A model generated the notes under the pieces. It worked only from the letters and a program-made list of their open reading frames with translations. It made no database searches and had not been told where the DNA came from. A program made the position numbers and the translations under genes. Below are positions 46,412 to 55,865 of a stretch of 64,000 bases of DNA, one piece after another (position 1 is the first letter of the stretch; each line of letters starts with the position of its first letter). The DNA comes from Muriicola jejuensis. GTDB lineage: Bacteria > Bacteroidota > Bacteroidia > Flavobacteriales > Flavobacteriaceae. The stretch is taken from contig NZ_JAABOP010000001.1 in assembly GCF_010671595.1 (NCBI RefSeq), forward strand, positions 186,001 through 250,000, read 5' to 3'.

Positions 46412-49234
46412 ATGAAGCTGCAGGAAGTCTTAAAACGTACATTCAACATACAGGAAGGTGAATTCAGGATCGCCTTCCTGATGCAGTTGTACGTCTTTCT
46501 GATCATCACCAGCCTGCTGATCATCAAACCGACCGTAAACTCCTTGTTCCTATCGGAACTCGGCGTTGAAAGCCTGCCCATTGCCTTTCTTTGGGTGGCC
46601 CTGATCGCATACCTTAGTTCCTATCTCTATTCGAGGGCATTGAACCGGTTTTCCCTCCTCAAGGTGGTGAAGACCACGCTTTCGATCACGATCCTTATCC
46701 TGACCCTGCTGGTCATACTGCTCAAGTTCAACCTTTTGAATGCGTGGATGCTCTTCTTTTTTTATGTGTGGGTAGCCATACACGCCGTCCTATCCGCCTC
46801 GCAATTCTGGGTGCTGGCGAACCTGGTATTCAATCCCAGAGAGGCCAAGAGGCTCTTTGGATTCATAGGCTCCGGGGCCATACTCGGAGGGATCTTTGGG
46901 GGATACCTCACTTCCATCCTGGCACCCCTGATCGGCAACAACAACGTATTTATCCTGGCCATCGTCATCCTTTTCCTCTGTATTCCGCTCCTGGGAACCA
47001 TCTGGCGCCTGAGGGTGGAAAAACTGAACCTGTTCAAGGTCAAAAAAAGGACGGGTTTAGATTCGGACAGACCGCTGAGGCTCATCAGGAATTCCAAGCA
47101 CCTGACCTATTTAGCAAGTATTCTGGGGATCAGTGTGATCGTGGCCAAGCTGGTAGACTACCAGTTCAGCGATTTTGCTGCTGCAGCCATCCCGGACCCC
47201 GATGAACTCACCTCCTTCTTTGCCTTCTGGTTCTCCACCTTCAATTTGCTGTCTCTGGGAATACAGCTCTTTGTAACCCACCGGGTAGTAGGTGTCTGGG
47301 GTGTGGGCTTTTCCATGTTGATCTTACCCATGGGTATTCTGGTCGGTTCCGTCCTCTTCTTTTTCTTTCCCGAACTCGCCCTCATCGTTTTTGTGAAGGC
47401 AGTAGACGGCTCCTTCAAGCAATCGGTGAATAAGAGCGCTATGGAGCTCCTGGCCCTTCCCCTGCCGTTCGACCTGAAAAATAAGACCAAAACCTATATC
47501 GATGTGGTGGTGGATAGCCTGGCTACGGGCGTAGCAGGTTTCATCCTCGTATTCTTTGTACGGGGACTTTCAGCTCCTTCAGTTTATATTACCGGCATCG
47601 TCATCCTCCTCCTGATCCTTTGGGTGTACTTTGTATTCAAGGTCAGGGAAGAGTATTTCCAGACCTTTAGGGACAACCTGGCGATGGTACTGGAGTCTAA
47701 GACCCCCATCAAAAAACTGAACCTGAAGCGGAATTCGGTGGTTGATGGAATGAAGAAGGTGTTCGAAAACGGCTCCGAATCCCAGATCCTCTTTATGCTG
47801 AGCAAACTCAGGGAGATCAACGATCCCAGGTTCTTCCCGGAGGTGCAGAAGTTGCTCTCGCATCCCTCCCTCAAAGTGAGGACGGCCGCTATACAAAGCC
47901 TGTATTTCCTCAATGTGCATACCATGGTTACGGAAATTCCTCAATTACTCGCCTCTCAGGATGAAGATCTCATCACGGCCACCCTGGAATACGTACTGCT
48001 GCACTCCAATACCGATAAATCCAAGGTCTTTGATAAGTTCCTGGACCATGAGGACCCGAGGATCGCCAGGGCGGCTTTGTTCTGCCTGGCGCGCGAATCG
48101 AGGGACAATATTTCATTGCGGTCGCATTACCGCCTGAAGGAACGGATAGAGGCCCTCCTCTCCAAAACAGAGGAACCGCAGTGTTCTATAGAAGTGATCT
48201 CATCCGCCTTAAAGATCGCAGGTGTGGCCAACATACCGGAATTTTATCCACATCTTTCCCGGGCGCTGAAAAACGAGGATCCGGAAATACAGAAAGAAGC
48301 CATTGAAGCGACCGGCCTCAGCCTGTACCCTCCTTTTATAAAAGAACTTCTGCCCTTCCTCACAGATAAGACCCAGCGGCCCCTGGTCATTGAGGCCTAT
48401 CTGGCATATGGGCAGTACCTTGCCCCTTACCTGATCGGGGTCATCCAAAACCGGGAAGCCCCTCTAACGCAATGCCGACTCATTCCTCTGGTGCTCAAAC
48501 GCATGCCCTCCCAGCAAACGGTCAGCAGCCTGATGCTCCTGCTTGACGATCAGGATGTCACCATCAGACAGGAAGCGATCCGGGCCCTGAGTGACCTTAA
48601 AAGGGATTATCCCCAATACCGGTTCGACCACCTTAAAGTGGTGCGGAACATCCTGGAAGAATGCCGGATGTACCACCAATCCCTCTCGGCCCTGCACACG
48701 CAGATCATCATTTCCTATCGCAACCGCACAAAATCTAGGCAGGTGGTTACGGATGATGAGCGCAATGCCAGGTCGAGTTTGCTGGAATTGCTGGAAAGAC
48801 GACTGGACGCGGGACTCGAAAGGATCTTTAAACTACTCGGTTTGCGATTTGGCACCCAGGACATAGACATCGCCTATGAGGGGATCCTAAGCGAGAAACA
48901 GGACGCCCAGGCACGGGCCATCGAATATCTGGATAATCTCCTTTACGGGGATCTCAGGAGGAAACTTATGCCTATCATAGAAAACACTATCCTGGATGTA
49001 AGCTCGGAAGAAGTTCAGCAGACCCTGCTTTCCAAGGTCCCTACCGAATACGAGTGCTTCCAGACCCTGTTGCAGGCCCATGACCACAAGATCAAGCTCG
49101 CAGTCCTATACCTCATAGGAGAGCAGAAGAATCCCAAATATCAACCTCTGGTTGAGATGATGCTCGGGAACGAAGATGAGCGTATCCGGGATTTTGCCGG
49201 GCAGATCCTCGGAAAATTGAAGGCAGTTCAATAA
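46412..49234 (+). CDS. Npt-type carrier fused to HEAT-like repeats
   Basis: The 940-residue protein has about twelve TM helices in residues 15-425 that resemble the Npt1/Npt2 nucleotide (ADP/ATP translocase) carriers, with LFGFIGSGAILGGIFGGYLT and KAVDGSFKQSVNKSAMELL typical of that superfamily. Residues about 450-930 are cytoplasmic HEAT/armadillo-like repeats (for example LLSHPSLKVRTAAIQSLYF and LLDDQDVTIRQEAIRALSD). The transported substrate is unknown; carriers of this layout in free-living bacteria are uncharacterised. It lies 18 bp after the serine hydrolase gene and its end overlaps the convergent hydrolase gene by 7 bp. Confidence 0.85.
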   Translation: MKLQEVLKRTFNIQEGEFRIAFLMQLYVFLIITSLLIIKPTVNSLFLSELGVESLPIAFLWVALIAYLSSYLYSRALNRFSLLKVVKTTLSITILILTLLVILLKFNLLNAWMLFFFYVWVAIHAVLSASQFWVLANLVFNPREAKRLFGFIGSGAILGGIFGGYLTSILAPLIGNNNVFILAIVILFLCIPLLGTIWRLRVEKLNLFKVKKRTGLDSDRPLRLIRNSKHLTYLASILGISVIVAKLVDYQFSDFAAAAIPDPDELTSFFAFWFSTFNLLSLGIQLFVTHRVVGVWGVGFSMLILPMGILVGSVLFFFFPELALIVFVKAVDGSFKQSVNKSAMELLALPLPFDLKNKTKTYIDVVVDSLATGVAGFILVFFVRGLSAPSVYITGIVILLLILWVYFVFKVREEYFQTFRDNLAMVLESKTPIKKLNLKRNSVVDGMKKVFENGSESQILFMLSKLREINDPRFFPEVQKLLSHPSLKVRTAAIQSLYFLNVHTMVTEIPQLLASQDEDLITATLEYVLLHSNTDKSKVFDKFLDHEDPRIARAALFCLARESRDNISLRSHYRLKERIEALLSKTEEPQCSIEVISSALKIAGVANIPEFYPHLSRALKNEDPEIQKEAIEATGLSLYPPFIKELLPFLTDKTQRPLVIEAYLAYGQYLAPYLIGVIQNREAPLTQCRLIPLVLKRMPSQQTVSSLMLLLDDQDVTIRQEAIRALSDLKRDYPQYRFDHLKVVRNILEECRMYHQSLSALHTQIIISYRNRTKSRQVVTDDERNARSSLLELLERRLDAGLERIFKLLGLRFGTQDIDIAYEGILSEKQDAQARAIEYLDNLLYGDLRRKLMPIIENTILDVSSEEVQQTLLSKVPTEYECFQTLLQAHDHKIKLAVLYLIGEQKNPKYQPLVEMMLGNEDERIRDFAGQILGKLKAVQ

Positions 49235-50490
49235 ACCTTACGGATCGCCTTGTCTATGGCGGAGGCCAGATACAAATGGTCTGAAGCTGAATTCTTCCTG
49301 AGTACATTCGACATGAGCACCACCATATAGCGGCAGTTGTCAGGATGCTCCACGATGATCACTGAGTTCATATAATTCTGTACATTGCCTTCGTACTTCC
49401 CGCAGGGTTCACCCTTGGAACGATCGCATTTATAAAGGCTTCCCGATTTAAAATAGACTGCGGCATCCTTCAGGGACGGAGACTGTGCATAACGGATCCT
49501 TCGGTCCGTCATATACATCAGTCGTTTCATCTCCAGGGAAGAGGGCTCATCTACCACAACTCCCTGTTCCAACTGCAGCAGGAATTTCATCAGGCCCAGG
49601 GGAGTACCTATACTGCCCCCCTTATCACCCACATAGATATTTGCCCCTTTGGTAAAGAAACTGCCAAGACGCCATTCATCTGTTGTGATTCCCAGTGCAC
49701 GCAAGGGAAGGTTGACTACGTCGTTGGCCAAATCGGTCAGTTCTTTTTTGGGGGTTTCCTTGAAGTAGGCCATGGCCTGCTCTTCTGTAAGTTCAGGATA
49801 ATCCCGCCCGAAAGCCGCCATGAGCAGGGCTTCACGCCATACAATACTGGCAGCCCCGTTATTGCTGACAGACATCATATGGTCTGCCCATTCAAAGACA
49901 GTAAAAACGTCCGAGGCTATGACCTGGCGCTTGACCAGGGTTTTCTTCTCCAGATCGAAGATGGGGACGGTGTGTTCATCGGTGAGTCCCCATTGTCCGG
50001 CTTTGACAGATTTATTTCTAAGCAGGGCCAACCGATCCTCAAAGGAATCGGGGTAAATCTTCTGCAACTGTGTGAACAGGGCCACCAGTACGGCCAGTTT
50101 TCCCACGCTGCCCGGCTGGTAACCCAGGGTCTCATTTCGGTGAGCATACCTGAGTTTTTCAGGGTCAGAGATATCGAGTACACTCAGGGAATAGCTCTTG
50201 TCCATTCCCCTGAACAAGACGTTGATGTCCTTTTGCAATTGCTCGTCCTCGGTAAAAAACGTGGCAACGCTGTCGGCCCTGCGCGCGGAAAGGTTGAGAT
50301 GGATATCCTCCCAGGATCTCATAGCGCCAGCTGGAAGTGGGCTGGTAGTCTTTAGTTCCCCCGCCTCAATGAGTTCAAGCCTTTTCAGGCGCTTGATCCC
50401 GGTTCGTTCATATCCGTCGATAGGATAGAAAAGAAGAAGGGCGATACTCGCAAAGACCGGGATCACAGTAATTTTTATGAACGTCTGCAT
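49228..50490 (-). CDS. Exported class A beta-lactamase-fold serine hydrolase (2)
   Basis: The 420-residue protein has a signal or anchor helix (6-23). It has active-site motifs SVGK (128-131), SNN (209-211) and KSG (348-350), and it is about 115 residues longer than the hydrolase at 45476. It is distant from that protein but in the same family. It begins 1 bp after the end of the dikinase-like gene and so ends the leftward operon. Placed convergently to the carrier, the two hydrolases flank it on each side. Confidence 0.85.
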   Translation of the reverse strand: MQTFIKITVIPVFASIALLLFYPIDGYERTGIKRLKRLELIEAGELKTTSPLPAGAMRSWEDIHLNLSARRADSVATFFTEDEQLQKDINVLFRGMDKSYSLSVLDISDPEKLRYAHRNETLGYQPGSVGKLAVLVALFTQLQKIYPDSFEDRLALLRNKSVKAGQWGLTDEHTVPIFDLEKKTLVKRQVIASDVFTVFEWADHMMSVSNNGAASIVWREALLMAAFGRDYPELTEEQAMAYFKETPKKELTDLANDVVNLPLRALGITTDEWRLGSFFTKGANIYVGDKGGSIGTPLGLMKFLLQLEQGVVVDEPSSLEMKRLMYMTDRRIRYAQSPSLKDAAVYFKSGSLYKCDRSKGEPCGKYEGNVQNYMNSVIIVEHPDNCRYMVVLMSNVLRKNSASDHLYLASAIDKAIRKVY

Positions 50491-50491
50491 A

Positions 50492-53452
50492 CTAGCGTTT
50501 TGTTGAAAGTTGAATGACCTTATCCTTGCGGATCTTAGGGGTGATTGACTCCAGGTAGGTCGACCCCAGGGCCCTTTTGTTCTCGACGAAGGGTCGGATC
50601 TGGAAGAGCCAGAGTTTGTCTTCTTTGAATCCCAGTTCTACATCGTAGGCGCCCCGGTAATCACTTTTTGTTTCCCTGGGGAGGATTTCGCGAAGACTGG
50701 ATGCCAGCTTCCTGATGTCTGCTTTGTTGCTGGTATTCAGAATAGGTTCTTCAAAAGTGGCAATCTGCCGGTCTGTACCACCGGTCTCTGGGAGCCTGTT
50801 GTAATACAACTCCCTGGCGGGGGCCAGAAGCAGGTCGGATTGATCCGTCACCAGTCGAGTTTCCGCCGCCTGACCGTCTACAGCACCTCCGGCACCCCTG
50901 CTAAAGGCCACGGTAAGGTCCTTTTCCGTACCTGTATTGATCCCTTTAGTGATCATCACCCCGGAATAATCCACGTCCACACTGGGGATGACCAGGATGG
51001 AGGGGAATACATTCTCTGGATTCAGCAGGTATTTCTGACGCCATTTGAAGCTGCGCTCCGTATAGGGGGAAGCCCACACATCCTTGATCCCTTTCAGGAT
51101 CTTCTCACGATCTAACGTATTGAAGATGGTCAGGTTCAATCCTGCACCTGTAAAATCCTTCAGATCTTCCATGTTGGTATCGCTCCTGAGAAAGACAGGG
51201 ATCTCGCCCAATTCAGCACCAAGAACGGAGGAGAAGCTCGTTTCCAGATCCCTGACAAATTTCGGATCCAGGGTCATGGACTGTATGGCAGCCCTGAGTA
51301 TTTTCAGCCTTTCGAGCTGGAACTCTTCTACCAGCGATTCGCTTTTTCCATCCTTCCTCATCGCTTCGGCCTCCCGGAAAACGGCATTGAGATAATCCCA
51401 GTAACTTCCAGAGGTCTCTGGCATAGGGCGGTCCATATGCATCTTGAAGATCCCGAAGGGAATTACCAGCCCTTCCACCACCTCGTCCGGGAACATTTTT
51501 TTAAGCTGACCCAGATTTGCGGCCTTGGGACCGCATAATTTTCCGGAATTGGAGGCGTCTACGGACCTCATGTTGAGGACCTCCCGCACATCGAGTCGGA
51601 TTTCTTCCACTGGAACCGCTATTTTTTCTTCCTTCCGCGCCTTCACCGCGAACAGGGCCTTTTCCTCCGCAGTCATCTGGCCGGCCGGTTTGAGGATCAC
51701 ATTTCCTTTATTGGAGACCGCGTAGAAGACCTGTGAACCATTGTACTTCCTGAGTCCTTCAAGGTTGGTATCGGAAAGGGCCGCATTGGGGATCCCCAGG
51801 TTCCTGGCGAGCAATTGCACGTGGGAAACCAAATTTCCTTCTGCGACCGTAGCTATACCTGCTACAGGTTTAAGATCGGAGGGGGGTCTCTGAAAGACGT
51901 AGATCTTATCCGAAGAAACCTCTAACTCCTCAGTCAACCCTTCAACCACTACCAATTCACCCATCGCATACCCCGGGTTGAGCCCCCTTACGGAACTCTG
52001 GTTCTGCAGGTCCATGACCTTGTTGACCAGGTTGGATTCCCTGGCTATGTAATCTCCCAGCTCCCCAACAGCCCTGCCCAGTTGAAGGACCAGGGACCCC
52101 CTGATCCTGTCGTCGATAAAACCGTGTGCCAGGGGTTCAAAACCCGCGTATAGTTCCGTTACTTCCTCAAAATGGGCCTTGAACATGCTGGTACTCCACT
52201 CCACCGCACTTCTGGAACGTTCCAGGACAAAGGTGAGTTCCTCCAGGGTCTGAGAGGCTCTGTCAAAGGATGACAGCTCAGGGACCAGTTGCTCCCATTC
52301 CCATATTTCCATGTACCCGGAAGCAGCGGAGGCCAGGCCCAAGTGGCAGATCTTTTTCAGCTGTTCTCGAAGATCTCCGGGATTCCAGTCCGATTCGTAT
52401 CTAAAGATCACTTCTTCCAGTTTGAGAGAGATCTCCAGCATGAGCAAACGGTCAGATGAAGAGACTTCATCAAGCAGACCCTGTCTGATCTCCCACATGA
52501 ATTCAGCACTTCCCTGTATCAAGGTCGAAGCTTCCGAGGTCCTTTTATGTGCTTCTATAAAGGACGAAAGTGAAGATTTAAGACCTTTGTCCTTCAGTTT
52601 ACCGAGATATCCGGAAAGGGAGTTGATATCAAAAGGGCGGTGAAATTCCTTCATTACACCGATCAGGGCATTGAATTGCTCAATCAGATCAGGGTTAAGG
52701 CCATTCCTGTTCTGAGACAAAAAACGCTCCACTTCCGTGATGTCTGACCTTTTGGGACTACTGTGTATCTTGACCCTGAGATCCATAAAAGACGGAAGGA
52801 GATCAGAGATCACCTTGGACCTGCTTCGCATTTCCAGCCCCAGGTTCTCATCCTCGGCATAGGGTATATCTTTCATGGTATTCCTGATCAGGAAGAAGTA
52901 CTTCCTAAGGTTTTCCTCTTTGGAGAGCACATCCCGGTAAAAGGACATCCCCCAGGCAGCTTCGTCCTCTGCCTGAACAGACCCCCGGTAATACTGCCCT
53001 TTTCGGTTGATCCACCCGTCGTCCACGGTCCTAAGATACTGGTCTATCTGATACTGCTTCAATCTCGAGAAGTTTCCTTTCGGGTCCCAGAATTCAACGG
53101 GACTGTGATACGCCAGGATCTGTCCGAAGTAGATCCCGTTCTTCTTTGAGATATCTTCCAGGACATCCTTGTACCTCGCGTGCTGTACGCCCGGGCCGAT
53201 ATTATCCGGACAGGGATCCTTGGGAGCCCTGATACTTCCATCCGTGCAAAACCAGCGGATGTCCTTGTAGGGACCCCGTATGTCCTTTTTAAATTCCTGC
53301 ACCTTCGCTGCCAAATCTTCCCGGGAGTAGGGCTGTGCCCAAAGTGTATTCAGGGATGTCAACAGGCCAAATACGAAAAAGGTGAAAAGGAAATGCCAGG
53401 AGTGAGTAGCAGTTGGAATGGATTTGGAAGATCTTTTATTCATGACAGGCAT
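50492..53452 (-). CDS. Exported glucan-water-dikinase-like protein (swivel + PPDK N domains)
   Basis: The 986-residue protein (ATG complementing 53450-53452; an alternative ATG lies 9 bp downstream) has a long N-region with a signal peptide (FLFTFFVFGLLTSLNTLWAQ). An alpha-helical region of about 450 residues follows. Then comes a phosphohistidine swivel domain with His544 in GNLVSHVQLLARNLGIPN, and from about 645 a PPDK N-terminal ATP domain (GPKAANLGQLKKMFP, FLRSDTNMEDLKDFTGAG). The swivel-then-ATP order is that of alpha-glucan water dikinase. Export of an ATP-using protein is unexpected, so the helix may be a membrane anchor instead. Substrate unknown. Confidence 0.8.
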   Translation of the reverse strand: MPVMNKRSSKSIPTATHSWHFLFTFFVFGLLTSLNTLWAQPYSREDLAAKVQEFKKDIRGPYKDIRWFCTDGSIRAPKDPCPDNIGPGVQHARYKDVLEDISKKNGIYFGQILAYHSPVEFWDPKGNFSRLKQYQIDQYLRTVDDGWINRKGQYYRGSVQAEDEAAWGMSFYRDVLSKEENLRKYFFLIRNTMKDIPYAEDENLGLEMRSRSKVISDLLPSFMDLRVKIHSSPKRSDITEVERFLSQNRNGLNPDLIEQFNALIGVMKEFHRPFDINSLSGYLGKLKDKGLKSSLSSFIEAHKRTSEASTLIQGSAEFMWEIRQGLLDEVSSSDRLLMLEISLKLEEVIFRYESDWNPGDLREQLKKICHLGLASAASGYMEIWEWEQLVPELSSFDRASQTLEELTFVLERSRSAVEWSTSMFKAHFEEVTELYAGFEPLAHGFIDDRIRGSLVLQLGRAVGELGDYIARESNLVNKVMDLQNQSSVRGLNPGYAMGELVVVEGLTEELEVSSDKIYVFQRPPSDLKPVAGIATVAEGNLVSHVQLLARNLGIPNAALSDTNLEGLRKYNGSQVFYAVSNKGNVILKPAGQMTAEEKALFAVKARKEEKIAVPVEEIRLDVREVLNMRSVDASNSGKLCGPKAANLGQLKKMFPDEVVEGLVIPFGIFKMHMDRPMPETSGSYWDYLNAVFREAEAMRKDGKSESLVEEFQLERLKILRAAIQSMTLDPKFVRDLETSFSSVLGAELGEIPVFLRSDTNMEDLKDFTGAGLNLTIFNTLDREKILKGIKDVWASPYTERSFKWRQKYLLNPENVFPSILVIPSVDVDYSGVMITKGINTGTEKDLTVAFSRGAGGAVDGQAAETRLVTDQSDLLLAPARELYYNRLPETGGTDRQIATFEEPILNTSNKADIRKLASSLREILPRETKSDYRGAYDVELGFKEDKLWLFQIRPFVENKRALGSTYLESITPKIRKDKVIQLSTKR

Positions 53453-53467
53453 ACAGGGATTTGTCCC

Positions 53468-54544
53468 TTACTTTTTAAGGTTATTTTTAACCAGATCTAC
53501 CAGTCTCTCCGAGCCAAATTCCAGTACGTCGAAGGCAGGAATGCCTGTTTCATCCGTAATGGCCTTGCAGGCCGGTGCAATCTCCTCCTTCTTCATATTC
53601 TCGTGGTTTACCGTAATGGCGATGACCTTTTTTCCGGAGATCACTTCCAGGGCGTGGATCTGTTCCGGCAGGGAATGCAGGCGATATCCGGGAAACCCAT
53701 CGTATTCGTGTCGCATTGGAGCGTGCTGCAGGATGATGTAGTCGGGTCTGCCTGCAGCCAGAATCTCAAACCCCCCGGGGTAGGCCGGATTCATTAGACT
53801 CCCCTGCCCTTCGATCACGATCACATCCGGGTTTTCATGCTTCCAGGCGCTGACCACCGCGTGTTCTATCTCACCACTAACAAAATCGTTTATACAACTG
53901 TCCATCACCATGCTGTACTTGGCCCCCTGCATCCAGGCGGTCTGACCGGTCCCGACCATTTCCGCCTTCAATCCGGCCTTCCTCAAACCGTGTACCAATA
54001 TCCATGCCGTTGTACGTTTCCCTATGGCCGAATCCGTACCCAGGATGGCGAGTTTCAGACAATCCACTTTTTCGATTTCCCCGGTAAAAAAATGGAGTTT
54101 ATCGCGATCCGGGGTCTTTCGGATGTCCCTGATCCTGCATCCCTTTTTCCGCGCCAAATCCACCAGGTTGGTGTCATTCGTCAGGAAATCGTGCAAGCCG
54201 CTGTCCACATTCCAACCCAATTCCATGGCTGCAGCAATGGTCTTTCGGGCCTCGGCAGGAAGTCGGCCTCCATCCGGGGCCAGACCAATCACAAGGCTTT
54301 CCGGCATCAAAGGCTTACCGGTATAATACTTTACGGCAGATAGCAGATCCTCAAAAATGGGAATGCCATTCGCTTTGCCGTCCAGCACCTCCCCTGCATC
54401 CTTCCCTGCGTAACGGCTGTCAATAACACCCACTACATTATATCGCTCCGTAAACCTGACCAGGCCATGAGCTGTCTTACCGTTCGGGGTATTAAAGGCC
54501 CCTTCACAGTAGACCAGGGCATTTCCATCTATTGATTTCTTCAT
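53468..54544 (-). CDS. DUF1611 protein, DgcN-like (D-glutamate N-acetyltransferase family)
   Basis: The 358-residue protein matches DUF1611: a first domain (1-155) with VVGVIDSRYAGKDAG and GLAPDGGRLP, and a second P-loop-type domain with LGTDSAIGKRTTAWILVHGL (168-187). As I recall, the Pseudoalteromonas member DgcN N-acetylates D-glutamate so that DgcA, a dipeptide-epimerase relative, can racemise it. A DgcA-like enolase lies 10 kb away in this window. Whether this protein has the same substrate is unproved. It sits between the PLP enzyme gene (11 bp) and the dikinase-like gene (15 bp). Confidence 0.85.
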   Translation of the reverse strand: MKKSIDGNALVYCEGAFNTPNGKTAHGLVRFTERYNVVGVIDSRYAGKDAGEVLDGKANGIPIFEDLLSAVKYYTGKPLMPESLVIGLAPDGGRLPAEARKTIAAAMELGWNVDSGLHDFLTNDTNLVDLARKKGCRIRDIRKTPDRDKLHFFTGEIEKVDCLKLAILGTDSAIGKRTTAWILVHGLRKAGLKAEMVGTGQTAWMQGAKYSMVMDSCINDFVSGEIEHAVVSAWKHENPDVIVIEGQGSLMNPAYPGGFEILAAGRPDYIILQHAPMRHEYDGFPGYRLHSLPEQIHALEVISGKKVIAITVNHENMKKEEIAPACKAITDETGIPAFDVLEFGSERLVDLVKNNLKK

Positions 54545-54555
54545 GTTCTTTAAAG

Positions 54556-55617
54556 TTAGTTCTTTGCGGTCAGAATGGCAACATAACGGTCCGGTTCCAT
54601 AGGCTCCGTCTCGTGTATTTCCAGGAGGGCGATGAGACCGGCTGTGGAAGCAGGCAGTATGCGGAATCCTTCCTTTTTATGCAGCAGACTGGCCATATCT
54701 TTCAATTTGCGGTCACTTATGTTAAAGGCAGCTCCCCCGGATTCCCTGAGGGCGTAGAGCGCCTCCTCCCCGTCAAAACTGTGCCAGTTGATCAAAGGCT
54801 CATTGAATTTGGTTTCCCGGATCTTCTCCGGATTCAGGTCCCGGCAATAATCCAGGCCTTTCTTAAAGGACTGCACGATAGGGTTTTTGTGAGAGGAAGA
54901 GGCTGCGATCATTTTCGGTATCCTCGAGGTTTTCCCCCTTTTATAAAGGCTTACAAACCCGCGGTATATCCCGGCCAGGAGTGTGCCGTTAGAAACTGGG
55001 ACCGCGCAGTATTTTGGGGCATCACCCAGGTCCTCGAAGATCTCATAGGCGATCTGGGCATAGGCCGTTATCTGGAGGGGCGTATTGGCCCCGCCCGGAT
55101 TTGCATCGTACCATTCATTTTCGACTGCCAGGGCACTGCTTCTGGAGACCACATCCTCATAACTGCCGGGCAGTCTGATGATCTCGGCCCTGAGAGAGCG
55201 CATCTCCTCCACCCTTTCCGTGTGATAGGATTCAGGGATATAGATCTTGCAATGGATGCCCGCCAGATTGGCGGCTAGAGCCACAGCCACCCCGTAATTT
55301 CCACAGGTCGCCAGGCTTACCACGTCAAAATCCCGTCTTAATGCATCATAGACCTGTGCGAATGCGATTCGGTCTTTTTGGGTCCCCGTGGGGTTATCCC
55401 CTTCGTATTTGATATAGAGTTGCCTGATGTTGAACTCTCGTTCAAGGGCTTTGGCCCGGTTCAGGGCTGTGTCTCCCACTTCAAGGTTGAGGATGTCCTC
55501 AAAGCTTTCCAGGCGGTCCGTTATAGACTTGCTGCGGTCGATCACGAATTCACTGAGCTTCCGCGTTTCTGAGGATACCTTGTTCTCAGCGGTCTTTACG
55601 CCATCGCGTATATTCAT
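54556..55617 (-). CDS. Threonine-synthase-like PLP-dependent enzyme (fold type II)
   Basis: The 353-residue protein has the PLP Lys in NPTGTQKDRIAFAQ, a phosphate-binding ATCGNYGVAVALAANLAG loop and a C-terminal Ser-type TAGLIALLE segment. This places it in the threonine synthase/serine dehydratase group. It lacks the usual N-terminal threonine synthase domain and is not beside thrB or hom, so it is more likely an amino-acid lyase or a synthase for an unusual residue. It is the first gene of the leftward operon with the DUF1611, dikinase-like and serine hydrolase genes. Confidence 0.82.
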   Translation of the reverse strand: MNIRDGVKTAENKVSSETRKLSEFVIDRSKSITDRLESFEDILNLEVGDTALNRAKALEREFNIRQLYIKYEGDNPTGTQKDRIAFAQVYDALRRDFDVVSLATCGNYGVAVALAANLAGIHCKIYIPESYHTERVEEMRSLRAEIIRLPGSYEDVVSRSSALAVENEWYDANPGGANTPLQITAYAQIAYEIFEDLGDAPKYCAVPVSNGTLLAGIYRGFVSLYKRGKTSRIPKMIAASSSHKNPIVQSFKKGLDYCRDLNPEKIRETKFNEPLINWHSFDGEEALYALRESGGAAFNISDRKLKDMASLLHKKEGFRILPASTAGLIALLEIHETEPMEPDRYVAILTAKN

Positions 55618-55865
55618 AGGATAAAAAATTCACATTCATAGTATACTAAAATGATCGCATTTGATAAAGCAATATTAGTATTTATTTTGATGGTGGGTCA
55701 CAGAATCTGTAAGCCCTGAATACTCGTGGTTTTCAGGAATCCGGATCATTCGAGGGCCGATTTCAAAATGGCCTAGTACACAATGTACCCCTGCAGGACT
55801 CATTTGTCGATAATCTGTCTTATTTTTAAACCTGTTGAACCAACCTAATCCCCTGCAACAGGAGT

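Noticed and set aside
47579-47944. Leftward frames inside the carrier gene
   Set aside because: They are antisense shadows of the 940-codon gene with no homology or start context.
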